Below are positions 56,462-64,000 of a stretch of DNA of 64,000 nucleotides, one piece after another. The first letter of the stretch is position 1. Every line of letters begins with the position of its first letter. The DNA is from Volutella citrinella (Eukaryota; Ascomycota; Sordariomycetes; Hypocreales; Nectriaceae): contig JAWZSP010000002.1 in the NCBI GenBank assembly GCA_034401135.1, positions 2,232,001 through 2,296,000 on the forward strand, written 5' to 3'. The notes under the pieces were generated by a model. The model did not search any database, was not told the origin of the DNA, and worked only from the letters and a program-made list of their open reading frames with translations. The translations under genes were made by a program, and so were the position numbers.

Positions 56462-58969
56462 TCAAGCATTGACGGGGCTGATGCGAATCTCCTGCTTCAG
56501 GTCCCTGCTGCTGAACCCGACACTAACAACAAACTCGCCCTTGGGAATCAGCCAGTCCTGCGACACAACGTCCCAGTAGCTGAGGTCTCGGCGCATCAAC
56601 TTAAACGAGACCGTCTTGGTCTCGCCCTTGGCGACGAACACCTTGTCGAAGCCGCGCAGCTGCCTAGGCGGGGTTCCCTTGGGGGTGCTGTCCGGGAAGC
56701 CGACGTAGAGCTGGGGCACGGTGGCGCCGGCGACGGCCCCGGTGTTTGTGAGCGACACGGTGACGTTGTAGATGCTCTCCCACAGGGAGGGGTTGCCGCC
56801 CATCTCGACGGGGAGGGCCTCGGGCTCGGAGGTGATGCTCGCAGCCAGGGGCTCGGCGTGGATGCCGGTGAGCTCGAAGCTGGTGTAGGACAGGCCGAAG
56901 CCGAACTCGTACCGCACGTCGATGTCGTGGGCGTCAAAGTAGCGGTAGTCGATCTCGAGCTTCTCGTCAAACCACGACTGCCAGTCATTGACACCAGTAG
57001 TATTAATAGCGGTAGTCGGAGGCGCGTTGTAGTCGGTGCCGTTGAAGGCAATCGTGTAGGGCAGCTTTCCGGACGGGTTAACGGCCCCGTACAGCAGGTC
57101 GACGACGGAGTTGCCCGACTCCTGGCCGGGGAAGTGGGCGGCGAGGATGGCGGTGACGTTGGGGTGGTCGGCCCAGGGGAGGAGGTTGATGCCGGACGAG
57201 TGAGTGATGACGACGGTGTTGTTGCACGACCGGGCGACCGACTCTACCACCTTGTCGCCGTCCCAGTCCACGTGCAGGCTCTGGCGATCGGCTGCCTCCT
57301 CGGCCCACGTCTTGAGGAAGACGAGGCACACTTCGGGAGGCGTGGGGTTCCAGAGTGTGGTTACGTTGGAGGTGGCGATGAGCGTGTTGTTGAGCCACTG
57401 CTGGACGAGGGCGCCGTCCTGCTTTGCGCGCGCGTTAATAGCAGCGAGAGGCGAGATGAGATATGTCAGACGACCGGTTCCCGAGCCGCCTCCGGCCACC
57501 AACGTGCCAAACTCGTAGTCCTTCTGGTTCAGGAAGCCCTCGGTGATCTCGCCCGCGTCGTTGCCGAAGACGGCGATGGACTTGGGCGCCTTGAGCGGCA
57601 GCGCACCCCCCTTGTTCTTGAGCAGCACCGTGGCCTCGGCGCCGTGCCGCCGGATCAGGTCGCCGTGGTTCGCGCGGACGTCGCGGCTCCGCGGACCCGT
57701 CAGGTTGAACTCGCGGAGCCAGGTCGACCGGGGCGAGAAGGTGTTGAGGTCGGCGCCCGAGGGGTCGACGGTGGGGAAGTCCCGGTCCTGGTTGAGCCAA
57801 AAGTACGGCGTCATGATGCGCACAATCATGTCGTCGACCCGGGATTCCTCGAGGGTGCCGTTGCCGACGGCCTTGGTGACGTTGGCCCCGAAGAAGGATC
57901 CGGCGGCAAAGGCCATGCCGTAGTTTCCGATGCCGCCGGGCATGTCCATGTCGAGGCCGCCCTCGATGGCGGCCACGCCCGAGTGGGTGGCGCCCCAGTC
58001 GGACATGATGTAGCCCTGGAAGCCGAGCTCGTCCTTGAGCAGGCCGTTCTGGGCCTTTGAGTTCTGGCACGCGTAAGAGCCGTTGATGCGCTGGTAGGCG
58101 CACATGAAGCTGGCGCACTTGGCCTTGACGGCGTTGGCAAAGGGCCAGAGATACAGCTCGTGCATGGTCCGGTCGTCGATGTTGGCCGACAGCGCCTCAA
58201 ACGACACATCCGTGAGCGTGCCATTGGGGTTGTACACGGGATTCCGCTGCGTCTCCTGCTCGTTTCCAATAAAGTGCTTCGCAGTGGCCTGCACTCCGGC
58301 GTCCTGGTGGCCGCGGATCGTGAGCTCCATGCCCACGCCTGTCAGGTAGGGGTCAGGCGAGAAGCCCTCCCAGTTTCTGCCCGAGTAGGCAGATCGGCCT
58401 AGAGGCCCTGCCACGGGAGACAGGGCGATGTGGGCGCCCTTGGCCCGGAACTCGCGGCCCATGGCGAGACCTCGCTCATATAGCAGGTTCTTGTCCCACG
58501 ATGCTGCGGCCGAGACTCCAGCGGAGAAGACACTCGCGTAGTCAGCGACGCGGATGGACAGAGGTCCGTCCTGCAGGCATAAACCCTGGAAACCAAGGCG
58601 GGGGATTGCAACAATGTTGCCAACGCAAGGTCCGGGCTGGCCAGTGACCATGTCTGCCTTCTCATCAAGCGTCAACAGTTGGACGAATTCCTTTGCTCTA
58701 ACAATGGCACCTTCCCAACCACCGCGACCGGTTGCGTTCGCTGTTGCGTCCAGTTAGCCCGTTCCTTGACAATTTCTCACAACAAATCACAGCCACTCAC
58801 GAGAGGGGAATACGGGCTCCGAGTGCCCATACTGGTCAAGAATGGTGGTGTTCTTGGGCTGTACCCATTCGAAGGCATCCTGAGACCGGGAGCCAGCGTC
58901 ATAGGCCTGACCATTGACAGCTGTGGCAGCCAAAAGGCCAGAGACTGCAAGAGTAAGAATGGAAGCCAT
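56462..58969 (-). CDS. Secreted beta-glucosidase, glycoside hydrolase family 3
   Basis: Exons 58969-58801 and 58740-56462 give 815 residues. A signal peptide (about 1-20) precedes a mature enzyme with the GH3 N-terminal barrel: L-Q-D-G-P, K-H-F-I-G-N-E-Q-E and the nucleophile Asp304 in G-Y-I-M-S-D-W. The C-terminal alpha/beta sandwich (K-S-I-A-V-F-G-N-D-A-G) and a fibronectin-III-like domain ending in L-S-Y-W-D-V follow. Many N-x-S/T sites fit secretion. It hydrolyses terminal beta-glucosyl residues from cello-oligosaccharides or glycosides outside the cell. The intron is C|GTGAGT with an ACAG acceptor and a GCTAAC branch point. Confidence 0.95.
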
Positions 58970-60784
58970 TGTGACTGTGGCTCTTGATCTGCTGCTTAGA
59001 CTGGTCCTCTCAAATTATACGCGGCTCTGAGTGCTCTTTATATACTTCAACTCCCCACCCAATGCCCTCGGTGCAGACCACTTTCGGGATTGGCATCCGC
59101 GGAAGAGGAGAAGGAGAAAAGAACCAAACAGAAAAAAACCGCCTCTGTCTGCCCATCATGCTGCCATGGGCCATGCGGTACGTCACTGCTCTGCTTCCTG
59201 TACAACCGGTTTCCGTGATGGTTGCCGAAGACGACTCCCGCAAGCTGGAATAGGGTTGACCAATAGCGTCATCCCGCAAACCGGGGACCCAGCGACACGG
59301 CAAAGGTCGTGTGGGGTTTCTGGGGGGGCGAACATGGGGGAGACGCCAGAGATGGAGAGCGCAGAGCCCATGGAGCACGGGTACAGTCATCCAGTGTGGG
59401 TTGACTCGTCGAGATGAGGGCCCTCAGGCACATAATGGCCCGAATAGCCCCAGGCTCTCTGCAAAGGCGGAGGAGGCCACTTGCAGAGATACCCACCCCC
59501 AGACGCGAATAGGGCCGCCATAGAACCGAGGGCCCGACGTTTACCCTGGCGGCGACTGATCGTCAGAAGACCTCGGGATGGGGTCAATTTGCGCGAGCGA
59601 GGTGGGACCCCCCGCCGAGATGGGCTGTCGAGTTCGGACGCTGGCCCGGTCGGCATGGTGCGTATAATTTAGAAACGGCCAAAGCACCGCACTTCCCCGC
59701 CATGTCAATCGGCCCTGTTGTGGCTATGGCCTCGTCCCGGGGCCCCCCCTCGTGCCTCGAAGCAGCCTGGCGAGTAACTACGGGGATCAGAAATCTCGTG
59801 AGGTCCGAGAAACGGCACAAGACGGCCGTTTTTCATCGGCCGAGACGAGGAATGGCAATTGTAAGCGCAATGCCCCGCAGCACCAGCTACAGTAGCATTG
59901 GGGATAGAGTGGTTCGCGCAACCCAGGGATCGTCATTATGTCGAGTTCAACCGGCAAAGATCTGCGCTTCAATGCCGAGTCTGCCATTCAACGACGATGT
60001 GCCTCTTGTGTAGCTCCGTTTCTCTCAACTGAAGTTGCAGCCTGCATGAATCAGTCCTGGAGTTGCCATAAACAAGTCTAAACGGATCGTCCGACGAGAA
60101 TACCGGTATACGGCAGTTTCCCCAGGTGTATTGCTGCCAAAGCGGGTCCTGGACTCATGACAGCCCATTCAGCCGGATAATTACAAACACCCCGGTCAAG
60201 CTACACCTGACCAAGGGATATACATGAAGGCGAGGCAAGGCCAAAGTCAAATTTGTGGGACATATGCCCTTGCCCGTCATTGAAAGGCATCATGAGCTGG
60301 GCACTGGCACAAGGCGAGCCCTACTTCGGATCAAGGACATAGTATGATCATAGGACAGTGGAGACGCAGTTAGTTGACAGTCATTATTAATATTGCTACG
60401 AGGATGTGGAGATCACCATCCGTCCTAGTAAAAAGAGCGCACACACAACCCAGAGAGACTAAGCCTGCAGTGTGGATGTCAAAGAACTTCTCACTCGTCT
60501 GACGCCTGGCTTTCAAACTAGTCACAATGAATCAAAACTTCCAGGACCTAGCAGGGCTAGATATTGAGCATTGGAAAGTTATCAACTTCACAAAGCCAAT
60601 ATAGAACAATGGCTTCAACAACAGCAACCAGAGCGAGAGTACCTTGGAAGATGCAACTCATAAGCCAGGGCCCGGAGGAAGCAAACAAAATGTTCCATGA
60701 GGAATTAGTCTATTATCCGATACAATGCGAATGCCATGGTTGATATAATCGGCTTCAATATAATGTTGCGCTCCCATATCCCAA
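58970..60784. other. Region upstream of the beta-glucosidase
   Basis: This carries the GH3 promoter at its left edge. The rest (59.3-60.7 kb) has only short frames of unlikely composition. The 3' side of the transcription factor gene lies at the right. Confidence 0.45.
59036..59044 (-). promoter_or_regulatory. TATA box of the GH3 beta-glucosidase
   Basis: TATATAAAG on the minus strand, about 70 bp before the ATG at 58969. Confidence 0.5.
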
Positions 60785-63078
60785 TTACAAGTGAAAAACC
60801 TGGCCAGGGTCCAGTGACAAAAAGGCCTCCATATCCATGGTGCCAAAATTAATGTCCCATCCGGCGTCCGTAGTTGTAAAGTCCGTCTGATCTTCTGGCG
60901 GTATGTCCGACGGCGAGACGCCATTCACCCTGCCCGTGGTGTCAAACCCAAAGGGCATAGAGGGGTACGTGAAGGCCGGCATCTCGCCCAGCCGGCTGGT
61001 CGGGACGTTCTCCAGCGTGTTGACCAAGGCCGACGGGGTTGATTGGTTAAAGTAAATCGGCTGTGCCTCTGCTTCGACATGCTCGTTGAGCTCCAGGTTG
61101 GGGAACACGGAGTGAACCATCTGCTCGATTGCCGCAATAGTCGTGGGCATCTCATGCGTGTTGCCCTTGCTCTTGAAGACCATTGAGCGGAGGCACTGCA
61201 GTCCGGAATGGATCCAGGGAAGGCTGCGGTGCGCATTCTGCTTGTCCTGCAGCATGTCAAACGCCAGCGTGTAGCAGGCTCCTTCGAGGAAGAAGGCGTG
61301 GTACTTGATGTCCTTGGCATGGTCAGAACTGGATGCCCAAGACTGGCGAGGGGGAGGGCTTACATGACAGAGGACGTTTGACGCGCACGAGCCCGCCAAA
61401 AAACCAATGCAGTTCCTGGCCGCCTCAATACAGTAGTCACACGCAGTGTCCAGCCAAGCGGGAGGCTTGTGGGGGGTTGCCGCAGCACCGTTTGCCCCGA
61501 CGTCTGCCTTGAGCCTGGCTTTCAAAATCAAAAACGGGCGAAACGTGAGCAATAATGTGTGGTGGTAGACTTGGACGGTTAGCACCGATGTGACAGCGTT
61601 TGCATGACGTTCCGTTCACTCACTAGTAGACAAGATCGCCTGACGAACGCCGAGCTCTCCATTACTCGGATCTCCAACGAGACCGAATTTCATGTCCTTA
61701 AGTTGCTTCTCGGCAAACTGGTGAAGCTCGCGCCGTATGTCGATTGCCGCGTTCCACACGGGCAAGAGGGAATCGTGCTTGGGGCTGTATATTCGTTTGA
61801 CGCATTTTGTCATGATCCTGGATAGCGTCACCAGAGACGCGAGAAACTTCTGGTCCGCGGGAACGGGTATGGCTGTCCCCGGATCAGGGATAGAGCTGGG
61901 ACGCCCAACGACAAAGCAGGTCCATCTATAGGCTGTTAGATTTTTTGAAAATGAGATATTCAGAGGCCTACTGACGTCTCCCAGAAAAAAAGGCTCCAAA
62001 ACGTCGTTCTTCGTTCATCGACATCTTCTTGCGATTGACCCGTTGATCGCGTGCAGACATCCTTGTGGAGGCCAGCCGCGATGGCCTTTCTCACACCGTT
62101 GCCGAGGTGGAGAAACGACGAATTCGGACGAGCTCTTTCTGATTGAAAATGGGCGTGGTTGAGTGTTAGCTTTGAGGAAAGTTGAGTTGGGACACGAGTT
62201 GGACTTATCATCATGAGATGCATCTGCACCACCTGCACATTTACCACCTCCTCCAGGTTGGCGGCACCCTTTTTTGCCTTCTTGAACAAGAACTCGGCGA
62301 CTGATTCTTCTCCAATCATCGAAGCGCCCAGCGCCACGGCCAGCATGATGATGATGGTATTTGGTGAATCAAAGTCGAAGATGCCTGGCGGCTTGAAGAG
62401 CTCGTCGAGACGCCGTTTGAATTCATCTTTGGGCATCAACGGCATGGCGTGCCAGTAGGTCAACAGGTACCTCTCGAGTAGCCTGTGAGCCATTTCCGGG
62501 TTCAGAAACATTGCCGAGTGGTCGTCGGCCGTGCCTCGTGACTGTTGGCTGGACGCCAGGTCGCCAAAGTACAAGGTCTTGTGTCGGAAGAGATCCAGAC
62601 CCGGGCCGACCTCCTCGACGTTGTGCTGGTTGGGTCGCGTGCCCTCAATCTGGTGGTAGATGGAGTTGAGCAGGGCAAAGTTGGACGACGGCCCGTAGTA
62701 CAGCTGCAGGAGACAGGACGGCGATGCGCGGTGGATGGCGGCGACGCTATGGTTGTTGATGATCCTCTCGGCGTCCAGCCCGGGTTTCGGGACCGCCGGA
62801 GGCTCGACGGCGTCCACTATGGGCGACGTTGCCGCCGCGGACCCGTCATCCGACGTGTCGTTGGACAGCGCGGCCTCCTGGAGCATCACCTTCTCATATG
62901 CGGCCGTCCGTGGCTTGCGCTTACGATTGCGGGCCTTTTCGCGGTAGACGCAGCTGAGAGCCCGCATCTTGCAGCTATGGCAGGGCGACTCGCCATTGCA
63001 CCTGATTTTCTTTTCCCGACACTCTTCGCAGGCTTTGGAGATGCGCCATTTGGTCGACGGCAGCATGGTTGTGGTCAT
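60785..63078 (-). CDS. Zn2Cys6 transcription factor with fungal-specific regulatory domain
   Basis: Four exons (63078-61976, 61925-61624, 61569-61364, 61312-60785) give 712 residues. The N-terminal Zn2Cys6 finger has Cys17-x2-Cys20-x6-Cys27-x5-Cys33-x2-Cys36-x6-Cys43, followed by a basic linker. The fungal_trans middle region is recognisable from R-A-R-P-N-S-S-F-L-H-L-G, G-L-H-K-D and W-E-T-W-T-C-F-V-V-G-R-P-S-S-I. It should bind CGG-type DNA and activate or repress genes in the nucleus. Two candidate introns have lengths divisible by three: 51 nt at 61363-61313 (GTAAGC, treated here as spliced) and 66 nt within exon 1 near 62140-62205 (weak GTCC donor, treated as retained). It is divergent from the GNAT gene. 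Confidence 0.88.
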
Positions 63079-63342
63079 GGTCGCATGTCGTCGGCCGTTC
63101 GGGAAAACCCATTGTATGGGTGAAACAGGCAAGAGGCAGTGCTAACCGCCAAGCGCATAAGCTCGCATAAAAGATTCTTCTCCCCGGTAGCCCCCCACTT
63201 GTTGCATTGCACAGCGGCCCACTCGCTCCCTGCTTATCAGATCTTCCAGGGAGGCCATGGCCATTCCAGAACCATCCCAGAACAACCTAATTCCGGCAAG
63301 GAGCTGGTTTTGAGTGGCCCTATCCAAAGCTGGCATGACCAG
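63079..63342. promoter_or_regulatory. Divergent promoter between Zn2Cys6 factor and GNAT gene
   Basis: A 264-bp shared spacer between two divergent start codons. The close head-to-head arrangement suggests co-regulation. Confidence 0.5.
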
Positions 63343-63909
63343 ATGTCGACACAGCAAACGCCCTCTGAGGAGGCGGTGATACAACGTGCCGCCCAAGACG
63401 ACATCGCCGACATCCTCAACTTCACCGAAGCAGCACGTGCCGACATATTCCCCATGCTACAAGCAGAAGAAAACGACAATCTCAGCAAAGGTGACATCCA
63501 CGACACCTTCCGAAAGGCTTACCTGGAGCATCCGGATGGCGCGTTCCTCATCGCCAGGGCCAATGGCGTGCTCGTCGCCACAATCGGTCTCGTCGCTTAC
63601 GACAATCGCTTCCCATTTCTGGAGCTTGGACCCCAGCGCGTGGCAGAAGTGGTCAAGTTATACGTCCATCCGAGCCAACGTCGTGTCGGTCTTGCGTCGA
63701 AACTATTCGCTGCCCTGAGAGAGCTGGCGAAGGAGGCTGGAATCAAGCAGCTCTATCTCCATACGCACCCGTTTCTCCCCGGAGCTATCGACTTCTGGCA
63801 TCGCCAAGGGTTTCGCATTCTACACATCGAAGAAGATCCAATATGGCAAACCACGCACATGATACTTTCATTGACGAAAGATGCGTCTACGCCCAACGGA
63901 ATCCATTAA
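63343..63909 (+). CDS. GNAT-family N-acetyltransferase
   Basis: The first in-frame ATG (63343) gives 188 residues; the open frame continues upstream without a further ATG. The GNAT fold is indicated by V-K-L-Y-V-H-P-S-Q-R-R-V-G-L-A (motif A, acetyl-CoA pyrophosphate loop Q-R-R-V-G-x-A) and the C-terminal L-Y-L-H-T-H-P ... A-I-D-F-W-H-R-Q-G-F. It acetylates an unknown amine. The shared promoter with a Zn2Cys6 factor hints that it is a target of that regulator. It shows little similarity in motif context to the GNAT at 21091 and is not a recent duplicate. Confidence 0.88.
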   Translation: MSTQQTPSEEAVIQRAAQDDIADILNFTEAARADIFPMLQAEENDNLSKGDIHDTFRKAYLEHPDGAFLIARANGVLVATIGLVAYDNRFPFLELGPQRVAEVVKLYVHPSQRRVGLASKLFAALRELAKEAGIKQLYLHTHPFLPGAIDFWHRQGFRILHIEEDPIWQTTHMILSLTKDASTPNGIH

Positions 63910-64000
63910 AAAGGCAATCCAAGGTGACAGCCTAGCATTATTTAATTGGGCTTCGTATTAGTCCTCCACGATTCTATCTGAAATCCTCAGGGGCAAATCT
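63910..64000. other. Downstream flank of the GNAT gene
   Basis: This begins just after the TAA stop; too short to interpret. Confidence 0.3.

Noticed and set aside
56381..58060. 559-codon open frame on the plus strand opposite the GH3 gene
   Set aside because: Antisense shadow of a GC3-rich coding region: Val/Gly/Asp-rich composition, no motif, and the minus strand encodes a complete beta-glucosidase.
59702..60013. 103-codon frame between the beta-glucosidase and the transcription factor
   Set aside because: No motif, signal peptide or supporting context.

Overview
The window is nuclear DNA of a filamentous ascomycete, most likely a sordariomycete and plausibly Hypocreales. The evidence is short introns (about 50-110 nt) with GTAAGT-like donors and CTAAC/CTGAC branch points, GC-rich coding third positions, and an ascomycete-specific gene set (Zn2Cys6 regulator, fungal glucosylceramide synthase, NACHT-ankyrin receptor, BIM1/X325-like surface protein). 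I support 27 protein-coding genes. I saw no tRNA, rRNA, CRISPR array or intact transposon. Exon coordinates were read by hand from splice motifs and reading-frame continuity; every spliced model below sums to a whole number of codons.

Left part (1-30 kb), accessory in flavour: a BIM1-like GPI/TM surface protein (248-1199); an ACS-family MFS transporter divergent from a cytochrome P450, with an AYR1-like reductase next to it (3.4-9.4 kb); a secreted zinc carboxypeptidase; a proline-rich secreted protein with a possible AA1-like C-terminus; a ketopantoate-reductase-like enzyme; a small cysteine-rich secreted protein; a PEP-mutase/isocitrate-lyase-superfamily enzyme; an epoxide-hydrolase-like alpha/beta hydrolase; a GNAT acetyltransferase; and a 2105-residue NACHT-ankyrin NOD-like receptor (21.9-28.3 kb). 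Genes here are separated by gene-free stretches of 1-2.3 kb.

Right part (30-55.5 kb), denser and mostly conserved cell biology: PAF-acetylhydrolase-like lipase, AAA ATPase with a DUF7025-type N-terminus, a thioredoxin-reductase-like flavoprotein, a Cys-rich unknown, a small ankyrin protein, SPO11 (seven exons), a lanosterol-synthase-type oxidosqualene cyclase, SGT1, a trimethyllysine/gamma-butyrobetaine dioxygenase, tRNA-splicing endonuclease SEN2, glucosylceramide synthase and guanylate kinase. Sterol (cyclase) and sphingolipid (glucosylceramide synthase) membrane-lipid steps lie within 10 kb, but nothing shows co-regulation.

Far right (56-64 kb): a secreted GH3 beta-glucosidase, a Zn2Cys6 transcription factor and a divergent GNAT acetyltransferase sharing a 264-bp promoter.

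No wholly new multi-gene system stands out. The most noteworthy points are a SPO11 whose RD-I-F-Y catalytic motif reads R-H-I-F-Y, the very large NACHT-ankyrin receptor without a recognisable N-terminal effector domain, a BIM1-like protein without the copper-binding N-terminal histidine, a P450 that needs a GC-AG intron, an oxidosqualene cyclase with D-C-I-S-E instead of D-C-T-A-E, and two unannotated secreted cysteine-containing proteins.
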